Shown here piece by piece: positions 7,366 to 15,843 of a stretch of 34,662 nucleotides of DNA (positions within the stretch are counted from its first letter, which is position 1; every line of letters begins with the position of its first letter). The DNA comes from Hyphomicrobium_A sp035517115 (lineage in GTDB: Bacteria; Pseudomonadota; Alphaproteobacteria; Rhizobiales; Hyphomicrobiaceae). Location: assembly GCA_035517115.1 (NCBI GenBank), contig DATIZL010000023.1:1-34662 (forward strand). The letters run 5' to 3'. The notes beneath the pieces were generated by a model. That model was not told where the DNA came from, did not search any database, and saw nothing but the letters and a program-made list of their open reading frames with translations. The position numbers and the translations under genes are program-made.

Positions 7366-7779
7366 TCACGAGCCTGCCTGCGCCTCGATACGTGCCATGT
7401 CGTCGTCGGAAAAGCCGAAGTGATGGCCGATCTCGTGCACCAGGATATGGGCGACGAGGCGGCCGAGCGTTTCGTCGCCCTCGGCCCATTCCTCCAGAAT
7501 CGCGCGCCGGTAAAGAAACACCATGTCCGGTTGGCGTGGCAGATCCATCACACTCTTCTGATTGAGGCTCACGCCCTGATAGAGGCCGAGCAGGTCGAAC
7601 GGGCTCTCGATGCCAAGCGAATCGAGAACCTCATCGGTGGCGAAGTCCTCCACGCGGATGAGCACGTCGGTGGCTTTATCCCGAAACTCTCGAGGAAGGC
7701 GTTCCCAGGCGGCAGCCGCCAACACCTCAATGTCGGCCAGTGTCGGCGCGGTCGCGCTGTCCCATTGCGGCCGCTTCAT
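7366..7779 (-). CDS. Zincin-like metallopeptidase family protein (PF06262 type)
   Basis: The 137-residue cytoplasmic protein carries HEIGHHFGFSDDDM at 115-128, the hallmark of the Zincin_1 / DUF1025 family (HExxHHFG followed by Asp). The VFLYRRAILEEW segment before the motif also fits. These proteins are assumed to be zinc metallopeptidases, but their substrates are not established. Its ATG (7777-7779) overlaps the TGA of the upstream methyltransferase gene by four bases (ATGA), so the two are translationally coupled. Confidence 0.9.
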   Translation of the reverse strand: MKRPQWDSATAPTLADIEVLAAAAWERLPREFRDKATDVLIRVEDFATDEVLDSLGIESPFDLLGLYQGVSLNQKSVMDLPRQPDMVFLYRRAILEEWAEGDETLGRLVAHILVHEIGHHFGFSDDDMARIEAQAGS

Positions 7780-8546
7780 CGGACGCCGGCTGGCTTTGTG
7801 GCGACGATGATCGCTTCCTGCAGCGTGAACATGAGGCCGTCTTCTGCCGTGCGCGGCCGCAGGTATGCCTTGAGCCGGGGGTCGCCAAGCATGGTTTTCA
7901 ACCGCGCAATGGTGGGCGCATCACAGCGCATACGCTCGGCCCACGGATTGAAGGCGATGTCTTGGTCCATGCGCTCGGCGACGATGTCAATGAAGCCGGT
8001 GCTCATCAGTAGCGCGGACCACTCGGCGAGGCTGAGGCAACGGCCATGGCTCGGGTCGCGCAGCTTCTCGTAGGCGTTGTAGACTGTCGCCGTATCATCC
8101 TCATCAGGGCTGACGTTGTCGACGAGCGCGAAAACACCACCGGGCTTTAGGACGCGCCAGGATTGGGCCACGAAGGCCGCGGGATCGGGGAAGTGATGTG
8201 CCGCGAGCCGGCAGGTCACCAAATCGAAGCTGCCATCGGGAAAAGGCAGCCTGGAAGCATCGGCGTGCGCCGTCTCGACGTTGGCGAGCCCCCGCTTTAG
8301 CGCGAGCTTGGCGGCTTCGGTAAGCATCTCGTCGGTGATGTCGCTGGCGATGACGTGGCCGACGTGTGGAGCGAAAACCAGCGCCGTGTGCCCGGCACCG
8401 GTCGCCACATCGAGCACGCGCCAGTGGGGCCGCGGACCAACGAGCTCGACCAGCCGGGCGAGGCTCTCACCTTTGGCGTGCACCGCCGAGGCGGCGTAGT
8501 CGGCAGCAGCGGCACCGAACTTCTGCTGGACGAGCGAGCTTGCCAT
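7776..8546 (-). CDS. Class I SAM-dependent methyltransferase (UbiE-like)
   Basis: The 256-residue protein has a Rossmann methyltransferase core. Motif I is VLDVATGAGHTAL (about 44-56), the acidic ribose-binding residue is in VIASDIT, motif II region is ADASRLPFPDGSFDLVTCR, and motif III region is LKPGGVFALVDN. The pattern is the UbiE/YcgJ-type fold acting on small molecules, but no substrate can be inferred. It starts 21 bases after leuC and overlaps the next gene by four bases. It therefore belongs to the leuC transcription unit without an obvious role in leucine synthesis. Confidence 0.87.
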   Translation of the reverse strand: MASSLVQQKFGAAAADYAASAVHAKGESLARLVELVGPRPHWRVLDVATGAGHTALVFAPHVGHVIASDITDEMLTEAAKLALKRGLANVETAHADASRLPFPDGSFDLVTCRLAAHHFPDPAAFVAQSWRVLKPGGVFALVDNVSPDEDDTATVYNAYEKLRDPSHGRCLSLAEWSALLMSTGFIDIVAERMDQDIAFNPWAERMRCDAPTIARLKTMLGDPRLKAYLRPRTAEDGLMFTLQEAIIVATKPAGVR

Positions 8547-8567
8547 GCAGATCCCCGGAGAGCGCGT

Positions 8568-9971
8568 CTAGCCCCAGTGGCGGATGTCGACGAAGTGCCC
8601 CTCGATGGCGGCGGCCGCAGCCATGACAGGCGACAAGAGATGCGTGCGCCCGAGCCGGCCCTGCCGGCCCTCAAAGTTACGGTTCGAGGTCGAGGCGCAG
8701 CGCTGCTGCGGCTTCAGCTGGTCCGGGTTCATGCCGAGGCACATGGAGCAGCCTGGCTCGCGCCATTCGAAGCCCGCGTCCTTGAAGATCTTGTCCAGGC
8801 CCTCCGCCTCCGCCTGGGCTTTGACGAGGCCCGACCCCGGCACGATCATCGCGTAGGCGAGGCGGCTGGAGACCTTCTTGCCCTTGACGATGTTCGCGAC
8901 CGCACGCAGATCCTCGATGCGGCCGTTCGTGCACGAGCCGATCCAAACGACATCGAGCGGAATATCCGTCATCTTGGTGCCGGGCGTCAGCCCCATGTAC
9001 TCGAGCGCGCGCTGCACGGAGGCGCGCTTGTTCTCGTTCTCGACCTTGGCTGGGTCCGGCACGACTCCGGTGATCGAGGTCACGTCCTCGGGGCTCGTGC
9101 CCCAAGTGACGATCGGCGGCAGTTTGGCGGCGTCGAGCTTGACCTCGCTGTCGAAGTGGGCGCCCTCGTCGGTATGCAGCGTCTCCCAGTGCCGCATGGC
9201 CATGTCCCACGCGGCGCCCTGGGGAGCCTTGGGGCGCCCTTTGATGAAGGCGTAGGTCTTCTCGTCGGGGGCGATCATGCCGGCGCGCGCGCCGCCTTCG
9301 ATCGACATGTTGCAGACAGTCATGCGGCCTTCCATCGAGAGGGAGCGGATCGCTTCTCCTGCGTACTCGATGACGTGGCCGGTGCCGCCGGCGGTGCCGA
9401 TCTCGCCGATGATGGCAAGGATGACGTCCTTGGCGGTGACGCCCAGCGGCAGCTTGCCGTCGACGCTGACGCGCATGTTCTTGGCTTTGTTCTGAATGAG
9501 CGTCTGCGTGGCGAGCACGTGCTCGACCTCGCTCGTGCCGATGCCATGCGCGAGGGCGCCGAAGGCACCGTGCGTGGAGGTGTGGCTGTCGCCGCAGACG
9601 ATGGTGGTGCCGGGAAGGGTGAAGCCCTGCTCCGGCCCGACCACGTGGACGATGCCCTGACGCCTATCGAGCTCGTTAAAGTATTCGACGCCGAAATCCT
9701 TGGCGTTGTTGGCAAGCGTCTCCACCTGCACGCGGCTCTGCTCATCGTCGATGCCGTGGCTGCGGTCGGAGGTGGGAACGTTGTGGTCGACGACGGCGAG
9801 CGTCTTATCCGGCGCGCGCACCTTGCGCCCCGACATGCGCAAGCCTTCGAAGGCCTGGGGGCTCGTCACCTCGTGCACGAGATGGCGGTCTATGTAGAGG
9901 AGGCACGTGCCATCCGGCTGGCGCTCGACGACGTGGTCCTCGAAGATCTTGTCGTACAACGTCTGGGGCAT
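8568..9971 (-). CDS. leuC: 3-isopropylmalate dehydratase large subunit LeuC
   Basis: The 467-residue protein is the catalytic large subunit of isopropylmalate isomerase and carries a [4Fe-4S] cluster. Cluster ligands C347 (GSCTNGR), C408 and C411 (CSMC) are all present at family positions, as are the CGDSHTSTHGAFGA and SIEGGARAGMIAPDE signatures. ATG at 9971 gives the usual length. It heads a minus-strand run that reaches leuD about 2.5 kb later after four unrelated genes. A putative promoter lies about 130-155 bases upstream. Confidence 0.98.
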   Translation of the reverse strand: MPQTLYDKIFEDHVVERQPDGTCLLYIDRHLVHEVTSPQAFEGLRMSGRKVRAPDKTLAVVDHNVPTSDRSHGIDDEQSRVQVETLANNAKDFGVEYFNELDRRQGIVHVVGPEQGFTLPGTTIVCGDSHTSTHGAFGALAHGIGTSEVEHVLATQTLIQNKAKNMRVSVDGKLPLGVTAKDVILAIIGEIGTAGGTGHVIEYAGEAIRSLSMEGRMTVCNMSIEGGARAGMIAPDEKTYAFIKGRPKAPQGAAWDMAMRHWETLHTDEGAHFDSEVKLDAAKLPPIVTWGTSPEDVTSITGVVPDPAKVENENKRASVQRALEYMGLTPGTKMTDIPLDVVWIGSCTNGRIEDLRAVANIVKGKKVSSRLAYAMIVPGSGLVKAQAEAEGLDKIFKDAGFEWREPGCSMCLGMNPDQLKPQQRCASTSNRNFEGRQGRLGRTHLLSPVMAAAAAIEGHFVDIRHWG

Positions 9972-10028
9972 TCAAGGTCTCGCGTGTTGGCTCGGCCAGC
10001 TTCAGGCCGCCCGGCAAAGGTTTGACCG

Positions 10029-10046
10029 CCTTCGCCAAAGCGAAGG
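10029..10046 (-). other. Hairpin in the leuC leader
   Basis: Arms CCTTCGC and GCGAAGG with a four-base loop form a 7-bp stem about 58 bases before the leuC start. No T-run follows, so it is not a terminator by itself. I found no leucine-codon-rich leader peptide that would support classical attenuation. Confidence 0.35.
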
Positions 10047-10097
10047 GCGATCGTCGAGGAATCCCTAGCTGCCGATGCTGAAAGAAACCGCCCGCGT

Positions 10098-10126
10098 TAG
10101 ATAGCGTCTCGCCCGGCGCGCCGCAA
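10098..10126 (-). promoter_or_regulatory. Putative sigma-70-type promoter for leuC
   Basis: On the minus strand TTGCGG (10126-10121) and TATCTA (10103-10098) are separated by 17 bases. This is a reasonable match to the housekeeping consensus, in the only sizeable gap before leuC. Transcription would start near 10091, leaving a leader of about 120 bases. Prediction only. Confidence 0.4.
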
Positions 10127-10147
10127 TTCCCCGGCCGGCCGGCCTTT

Positions 10148-11038
10148 TTAGTCCTTCCACTGCCGGGCCTTGGCGACGAGGAAGTCGCGCAGGACCTGCA
10201 CTTTCTTGGAGGACTTGAGCTCCTCGGGATAGACGAACAGGATCGGCAGCGTCGGCGGCTCGATCTCGGTCAGCACCGGGACGAGGTCGGCGTGCTCGTC
10301 CGTCATGTAGTCGGGGATCATGCCGATGCCGATGCCCGAGCGGATGGCGTAGCGCAGAGCGACGACGCTGTTGGCCCGGAACGCCGGCTCGCGCGGCCCC
10401 TTGCCGTCGCGCCCAACCGTCTCGATCCAGGTGATGGCGGTCAGATGCTGCGCCGGCTGGCCGCTGTAGGACACGATGCTGTGCTGGTCCAGATCCTCGA
10501 GGGTCTTGGGCGCGCCGAAACGGCGCACGTACTGCGTCGAGGCGTAAGCGCGCACGCGGCTTGTAAACAGGGCGCGCCGGATGAGGTCCGTCTGCCCAGG
10601 CTCGCGCGTCCAGATGGCCACATCCGCCGCGCGCATGCCGATATCCATCTGGTCGTCGTTCAAGAGCAGCTCCACGCGGATTTCCGGATAGAGCTCGTGG
10701 AACTCGCGCAGCCGCTGCGTGAGCCACACCGTGCCGAAGCCGACGGGCGCGGTGATGCGCAATTCGCCCGTCGGTTTCGATGTGGTGTCGGAGAGAAGCG
10801 TCTCTGCCGTGTGCAGCTTGCTGATGACGTCGGAGGTCGCACGGTGCAGGAGCTCGCCCTGCTCAGTCAGCACGAGACCGCGCGCATGACGGTGGAACAG
10901 AACCACCTTGAGGTCGCGCTCGAGCGCCGACACCTGGCGGCTCACCGCCGACTGGCTCATGTGCAGGGCGTCGCCTGCGTGCGTGAAGCTGCCCGCCTCC
11001 GCCGCCGCGTGAAAAATTCTCAGCTTGTCCCAGTCCAT
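10148..11038 (-). CDS. LysR-type transcriptional regulator, VtlR/LsrB-like
   Basis: The 296-residue regulator has an N-terminal winged helix (MDWDKLRIFHAAAEAGSFTH, then SQSAVSRQVSALE) and a periplasmic-binding-like effector domain. The opening and the FHRHARGL motif match the VtlR (Brucella, Agrobacterium) / LsrB (Sinorhizobium) group, which usually lies close to trxB in Hyphomicrobiales; trxB is 1.1 kb away here. ATG at 11038 gives the family start. The protein contains no cysteine at all. This matters because LsrB is reported to sense oxidants through cysteines. Orthology is likely but needs a tree, so no symbol is assigned. Confidence 0.9.
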   Translation of the reverse strand: MDWDKLRIFHAAAEAGSFTHAGDALHMSQSAVSRQVSALERDLKVVLFHRHARGLVLTEQGELLHRATSDVISKLHTAETLLSDTTSKPTGELRITAPVGFGTVWLTQRLREFHELYPEIRVELLLNDDQMDIGMRAADVAIWTREPGQTDLIRRALFTSRVRAYASTQYVRRFGAPKTLEDLDQHSIVSYSGQPAQHLTAITWIETVGRDGKGPREPAFRANSVVALRYAIRSGIGIGMIPDYMTDEHADLVPVLTEIEPPTLPILFVYPEELKSSKKVQVLRDFLVAKARQWKD

Positions 11039-11150
11039 GGATCGATCCCGAGGACGCTTCGAAGCCGACGCATCTCCGGTCCAGGCCCAAGCTTCCCCGC
11101 TCGGATGAGTTGCATCCGCAGACGAGGACTTGCGCTGTGACCGCTTCTGA

Positions 11151-11163
11151 TTGTGCACTGCAA
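11151..11163. promoter_or_regulatory. LysR-type T-N11-A box candidate
   Basis: TTG and CAA arms separated by seven bases form the T-N11-A dyad typical of LysR-type binding sites. It sits almost midway between the divergent starts of the LysR gene (11038) and the exported propeller gene (11275). The block TGCAACTT overlapping its end (11159-11166) recurs in inverted orientation at 11245-11252. Confidence 0.45.
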
Positions 11164-11274
11164 CTTAAACCAGCCTGAACCGCATGGATAGGGCGCGGCC
11201 GACGCATACCGGCCCCAATGGCTATAAGCCGCAAGGGGCTTGTAAAGTTGCACCCGGGCCACCGGAGGAACCGC

Positions 11275-12141
11275 ATGAGAGCGCTACTGATTGCCGCTGC
11301 CGCAACCCTCATCGCGGGTACCAATCCCGCTTGTGCCAGTCCGACCGAGTTGTGGCAGACGAGCGGCCTTAAGCACCCCGAGTCAGCCCTGCCCGACCCG
11401 ACGGGAACATTCGCCTATGTCAGCAACGTCAATGGGGATGCGCTGGCGAAGGATGGTAACGGCTTCATCTCCAAGATCTCGCTTGCCGACGGCAAGATCA
11501 TCGAGCTCGAGTGGGCAAAAGGCCTCGACGCGCCTAAGGGGCTGGCGCTGGCGAACGGGCGGCTCTACGCCTCCGACATCGACAAGCTGGTCGAGATCGA
11601 TGCCAACAGCGGCAATATCCTCGCACGCTATGACGCGCCAGGGTCGAAGTTCCTCAACGACGCCGCCGCAGGCCCGGACGGCACCGTCTACGTTTCCGAT
11701 TCGAGCACGAGCACCATCTGGCGCTTCAAGGACGGAAAGCTCGAGAAGTGGCTCGAGGGCGAGGCATTGAAGTACCCCAACGGCCTGCATGTTTCCGGCG
11801 ACAAGCTCATCATCGCGGCGTGGGGTGCACCCGGCACCTCGGGGACGAACCCGGCGCCGGCAAATCTTCTCGAGGTATCGCTGGCCGACAAAAGCGTCCG
11901 CGACCTGGGTGACGGCAAGCCGATCGGCAACCTCGATGGGCTCGAGCCCTACGACGCGACGAGCTACCTCGTGACGGATTGGGTCGCGGGCCGGCTCTAT
12001 CGCATCGACGTATCGGACAACGCCGATCTGTTGCTCAAGCTGAACCAGGGCAGCGCCGACATCGGCTACGTGCCGGAGCAGCGCCTCTTGCTGATCCCGA
12101 TGATGCTGGACAACAAGCTCATCGCCTATAGGCTCGAGTAA
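11275..12141 (+). CDS. Exported SMP-30/NHL-like beta-propeller protein
   Basis: The 288-residue precursor begins with a Sec signal peptide (MRALLIAAAATLIAGTNPAC, cleaved near CAS-PTE). The rest is a repetitive propeller with blade signatures such as PKGLALANGRLYASDIDKL, NDAAAGPDGTVYVSDSSTS and YPNGLHVSGDKLIIA. These resemble SMP-30/gluconolactonase and NHL propellers, so a periplasmic lactonase or binding protein is plausible. ATG at 11275 has GGAGGA six bases upstream. It is divergent from the LysR gene, making it a candidate target, and convergent with trxB, 14 bases away. Confidence 0.82.
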   Translation: MRALLIAAAATLIAGTNPACASPTELWQTSGLKHPESALPDPTGTFAYVSNVNGDALAKDGNGFISKISLADGKIIELEWAKGLDAPKGLALANGRLYASDIDKLVEIDANSGNILARYDAPGSKFLNDAAAGPDGTVYVSDSSTSTIWRFKDGKLEKWLEGEALKYPNGLHVSGDKLIIAAWGAPGTSGTNPAPANLLEVSLADKSVRDLGDGKPIGNLDGLEPYDATSYLVTDWVAGRLYRIDVSDNADLLLKLNQGSADIGYVPEQRLLLIPMMLDNKLIAYRLE

Positions 12142-12155
12142 GCCTGTGCAGCGAC

Positions 12156-13121
12156 TCACTCGGCTGCCTCGGCCTCGATCGACAGCGTCGCGAAGTAGCG
12201 CTCCGCCTCGAGTGCGGCCATGCAGCCCATGGCCGCCGCGGTCACAGCCTGTCGATAGACCTCGTCCTTCACGTCGCCCGCGGCGTAGACGCCGGGAATA
12301 CCCGTCGCAGTCGAGTCGGGCATCGTCTTGAGGTAACCCGACGGCGTCATCTCGAGCTGGCCCTTGAACAGCTCGGTGGCCGGCGCGTGACCTATGGCGA
12401 TGAAAACGCCGTCGACCGCGATCTCGCTCGTCTTGCCCGTGTTGACGTTCTTCAGGCGCACACCCGTCACCGACCTCGGGTCGTTCTTGCCGAGCACTTC
12501 GTCTACCGTGCTGTCCCAAATCACGTTGATCTTCGGGTTCTTGAACAGACGCTCCTGCAGGACCTTCTCGGCGCGGAAATGATCGCGTCGATGCACGACG
12601 GTGACGCGCTTGGCGAAGTTGGTGAGGAAGATCGCCTCCTCGACTGCGGTGTTGCCGCCGCCGACCACGACCACCTCCTTGCCCTTGTAGAAGAACCCAT
12701 CGCAGGTGGCACACGCCGATACGCCGTGGCCCTTGAAGTGCTCCTCTGAGGGGATGCGGAGCCAGCGCGCCTGCGCGCCCGTGCAGATGATGAGCGCGTC
12801 GCAGGTATAGACCGTCCCGCTCTCGCCCTCGAGCCGGAACGGGCGCTTCTGCAGATCGACCTTGGCGATCTGGTCCATCACGATCTCGGTGCCGACGTGC
12901 TCGGCCTGCGCCTGCATCTGCTCCATGAGCCAGGGACCCTGGATCACGTCGGCAAAGCCCGGGTAGTTCTCGACATCGGTGGTTATGGTTAGCTGACCGC
13001 CCGGCTGCGATCCCTGGACTAGAAGGGGCTTCAGCATGGCGCGGGCGGCGTAGATGGCGGCCGTATAGCCGGCCGGCCCCGAGCCGAGGATGAGCACCTT
13101 GGCGTGCCTTGTGTCCGTCAT
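12156..13121 (-). CDS. trxB: Thioredoxin-disulfide reductase
   Basis: TrxB transfers electrons from NADPH through FAD to thioredoxin. The 321-residue protein has the FAD-binding GSGPAGYTAAIYAARA near the N-terminus and the redox-active CATC pair (C137, C140). It also has the NADPH-binding GGGNTAVEEA with following VVHRRDHFRA, and the C-terminal GVYAAGDV flavin motif. ATG at 13121 gives the normal start. The usual neighbour in this order, the LysR gene, is present but separated by the exported propeller gene. Confidence 0.97.
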   Translation of the reverse strand: MTDTRHAKVLILGSGPAGYTAAIYAARAMLKPLLVQGSQPGGQLTITTDVENYPGFADVIQGPWLMEQMQAQAEHVGTEIVMDQIAKVDLQKRPFRLEGESGTVYTCDALIICTGAQARWLRIPSEEHFKGHGVSACATCDGFFYKGKEVVVVGGGNTAVEEAIFLTNFAKRVTVVHRRDHFRAEKVLQERLFKNPKINVIWDSTVDEVLGKNDPRSVTGVRLKNVNTGKTSEIAVDGVFIAIGHAPATELFKGQLEMTPSGYLKTMPDSTATGIPGVYAAGDVKDEVYRQAVTAAAMGCMAALEAERYFATLSIEAEAAE

Positions 13122-13319
13122 CGTGGCGTTCCTTCTCGTCCCGTCTGCCCTCGGGGCGGTTAAGATTGGGGGGCACTTAAGGCTGCGCAAGCCCCCCGGT
13201 CAATGCGTACAATCAAGCTGTTAGGGGAGGAAATCGGCCGAAGCGCCCTCCCCAAATCGTTGTGCCTTTTTCGCCTGATACGGTAGCTTGTTACGGGGGC
13301 CGACCGTTGGGGGTTTCGC

Positions 13320-14417
13320 ATGTCGAGCGTCATGGGCAGGGCCACGTCAGCGGCATACGGATTTTTCGATCGCGCGTGGACGGCGGCCTGCTGGCCGCTC
13401 ATCGGATTCCTCAACCTGATCTTCCGCCCCGATCCGGAGACTGGCTCGGTCGCCTGGTGGAAGGTTGCAGGATGGGTCATCGTCAACACGGCGCTCCTTT
13501 CCTTCGCCGTCACGCAACTCGACTGGCGCAACCTCTTCTGGGTGCTCGTCGTGTTTCTCGTGATCCACATCCTCATCATGATGAGCAGCCTGCGCATCAT
13601 GTACGAGGAGAAGCGGGTGATGGAGGGCTCGATGAAGGCGGAAGCCATGCGCTTCTCCGCGCTCGATGCGGTCAACGACATGTCGATCCTGGCGTCCTCG
13701 GTGGTGTTCTATATCGCGGGTCTTGCAGCGCTGATCGAGGCGATTGAGCGCTCCGGCATGGCGCAGATCCTGCGCCACCGCCCGACCTTGAACAGCGAGT
13801 ACAACGAATACCTCGCCTGCGTGCTGAACGAGATCCCCATCGTCAGCTCCGTCGTCAATGCGGGAGCCAACGTTTTGAAATACTCGGACAACGTGACAGC
13901 GCAGATTGTTTACAACGGCTGGATCGGCAACGGTGTCCGCCTGCTCATCGTCGCGACCATCAGCATCATCGTGATGCGCGCGCTGCTGCTGCGCTTCCAA
14001 CAGTGGAGCCAGCAGATCTCCATGGCGCATGGGCTGGAGAGCGGCACGGTGAGCCCGGAGGGCGTGAAGAAGCGGCTGGTGCGCGTACCGACGACACTAA
14101 ACAGCCGGCTGATGACCGCTGCACTGACGCACCCCGATACGCTCGTGCGCAAGCGCGCACTCGCCGCCATGGCCAAGCTCGAAGTGCCGCACTTTGCTCG
14201 CGACTTCCTATTGAAGCTCGACGATCATCTGGAACGCGACCTAGGGCTCGCGCACATCCGCGAGGCGCTTGCCACCATGAACTCCGCGGCCCGGCAGAAG
14301 ATGAGCAGCGAGCTCGGACCTATCCTCGAGAAGCAGATGCTCTCGATCAAGGACGCCATAGACATGCAGACGCGCGGCCGGCTGGAAGAGCTGAAGTCGA
14401 TGCTGAAGCGGGCCTGA
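13320..14417 (+). CDS. Multi-spanning membrane protein with helical C-terminal domain, unknown
   Basis: The 365-residue protein has four likely transmembrane helices (about 48-66, 72-90, 121-142 and 203-223). A soluble, charged, helical C-terminal domain of about 130 residues follows. It includes a HEAT-like stretch (HPDTLVRKRALAAMAKLEVP) and ends in a Lys/Glu-rich helix. No catalytic motif or known family was recognised. A G-run about seven bases before ATG 13320 may serve as the ribosome site. It is divergent from trxB and lies 31 bases before the MFS gene, possibly cotranscribed. Confidence 0.8.
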   Translation: MSSVMGRATSAAYGFFDRAWTAACWPLIGFLNLIFRPDPETGSVAWWKVAGWVIVNTALLSFAVTQLDWRNLFWVLVVFLVIHILIMMSSLRIMYEEKRVMEGSMKAEAMRFSALDAVNDMSILASSVVFYIAGLAALIEAIERSGMAQILRHRPTLNSEYNEYLACVLNEIPIVSSVVNAGANVLKYSDNVTAQIVYNGWIGNGVRLLIVATISIIVMRALLLRFQQWSQQISMAHGLESGTVSPEGVKKRLVRVPTTLNSRLMTAALTHPDTLVRKRALAAMAKLEVPHFARDFLLKLDDHLERDLGLAHIREALATMNSAARQKMSSELGPILEKQMLSIKDAIDMQTRGRLEELKSMLKRA

Positions 14418-14448
14418 GGCGCCGTACAAATCGGGGACTGAGGCGCAT

Positions 14449-15771
14449 ATGGATGACCGCACGGGCATCGGCGCCTCAAGCCCGCCGGCCGACCTCGCCG
14501 ACACTGCTCGCCGCCTCAAGGCCATCGTTGTCGGATCGTCTGGCAACCTTATCGAGTGGTACGACTTCTACGCCTACTCCGCCTTCTCGCTTTATTTCGC
14601 CTCCGCGTTTTTCCCGGAAGGGAGCCAAACCGCGCAGCTCCTCAACGCCGCGGCGATCTTTGCCGTGGGCTTTCTCATGCGGCCCATCGGCGGATGGCTG
14701 TTTGGGCACTTTGCCGACCGCCGCGGCCGCAGACTATCGCTCACAGTATCCGTGCTCTTGATGTGTGTCGGATCGCTGATGATCGCCGTCATGCCGACGT
14801 ACGAGACCATAGGACTCCCCGCGCCCCTCCTCCTGCTCATCGCCCGCCTCATTCAGGGCCTGAGCCTTGGCGGCGAGTACGGCTGCAGCGCCACCTATCT
14901 GTCCGAGATGGCGCACCCTGATCACCGCGGCTTCTATTCGAGCTTCCAGTACGTGACCCTGATCGGGGGGCAGCTCATCGCCATGCTCGTGCTCTTGGTG
15001 CTGCAGAGGCTGGTGCTGACGCCCGAGCAGCTGGAGGACTGGGGCTGGCGCATCCCCTTCGCCATCGGCGCTGGTCTGGCGATCGTCATCTATTTCATGC
15101 GCCGCGACATGCACGAAACCGATGTGTACCTCGAGGCCCGCGAGCTTGGCCCCGTCTCGAGCCCGCTCAAAGAGCTCGCGCAGCACCCGCGCGAGGTGGC
15201 GATCGTGGTCGGGCTCACGCTCGGCGGCACGGTCGCTTTCTACACCTACACCACCTATATGCAGAAGTTCCTGGTGAACTCCGCGGGATTGTCGAAGGAC
15301 ACCTCGACCGTCATCTCGGCGGCGAGCCTGTTCTGCTATATGTGCCTGCAGCCGCTAGTCGGCGCGATCTCCGACGTGGTCGGGCGCCGGCTGATGCTCG
15401 TGTCGTTCGGCGTCCTCGGCACGCTGCTGACGGTGCCGATCCTCACGGCGCTGCAGGCGACAAAGGATGCCTGGACGGCCTTCCTCCTCATCATGGCGGC
15501 GCTCTTAATCGTCAGCGGCTACACGGCGATCAACGCCATCGTTAAGGCGGAGCTGTTTCCGACTCGCGTACGCGCCCTCGGCGTCGGCTTTCCCTACGCG
15601 GTTACGGTCGCCCTATTTGGGGGCTCGGCCGAGTACGTAGCGCTCTACCTGAAAGAGATCGGCCACGCCTCCGCGTTCTACTGGTATGTGACCGGGTGCA
15701 TTTTCGTCTCGCTCACCGTTTATGCGTTGATGCGCGATACGCGCCGGCACAGCGCCATGTCGCGAGCATAA
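14449..15771 (+). CDS. MFS transporter, metabolite:H+ symporter (KgtP-like)
   Basis: The 440-residue inner-membrane protein has 12 predicted helices. The MHS-family opening GNLIEWYDFYAYSAFSLYF and the loop 2-3 motif GHFADRRGRR are present, as is its second-half echo GAISDVVGRR. Together with RLIQGLSLGGEYG these match alpha-ketoglutarate/dicarboxylate permeases such as KgtP. The family also carries proline, betaine, shikimate and citrate, so the substrate is not proven. It starts at ATG 14449, 31 bases after the membrane protein gene, and ends 72 bases before typA. Confidence 0.88.
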   Translation: MDDRTGIGASSPPADLADTARRLKAIVVGSSGNLIEWYDFYAYSAFSLYFASAFFPEGSQTAQLLNAAAIFAVGFLMRPIGGWLFGHFADRRGRRLSLTVSVLLMCVGSLMIAVMPTYETIGLPAPLLLLIARLIQGLSLGGEYGCSATYLSEMAHPDHRGFYSSFQYVTLIGGQLIAMLVLLVLQRLVLTPEQLEDWGWRIPFAIGAGLAIVIYFMRRDMHETDVYLEARELGPVSSPLKELAQHPREVAIVVGLTLGGTVAFYTYTTYMQKFLVNSAGLSKDTSTVISAASLFCYMCLQPLVGAISDVVGRRLMLVSFGVLGTLLTVPILTALQATKDAWTAFLLIMAALLIVSGYTAINAIVKAELFPTRVRALGVGFPYAVTVALFGGSAEYVALYLKEIGHASAFYWYVTGCIFVSLTVYALMRDTRRHSAMSRA

Positions 15772-15843
15772 AAGCCGCGGACTGGCGGCTCGGGCCGCGA
15801 TGTGCTAGGTCCGCGCCAGCTTTTGCACCGCAACAAAACCCTG

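Noticed and set aside
8355..10025. 556-codon plus-strand open frame opposite leuC and the methyltransferase gene
   Set aside because: It has low-complexity Arg/His/Asp-rich composition and no motifs, and runs antisense to two well-supported genes.
9972..10147. Possible leucine attenuator leader peptide before leuC
   Set aside because: No short frame with consecutive Leu codons followed by terminator-like alternative stems was found; only one small hairpin is present.
10129..10150. GGCCGGCCGGCC followed by TTTTT, looking like a terminator
   Set aside because: The T-run is on the plus strand, where no gene leads into it. Read from the LysR gene the polarity is wrong, so it is more likely a GC-rich repeat by chance.
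11383..13176. 597-codon minus-strand frame spanning the propeller gene and trxB
   Set aside because: It is out of frame with trxB and antisense to the propeller gene; its composition is typical of GC-rich shadow frames.
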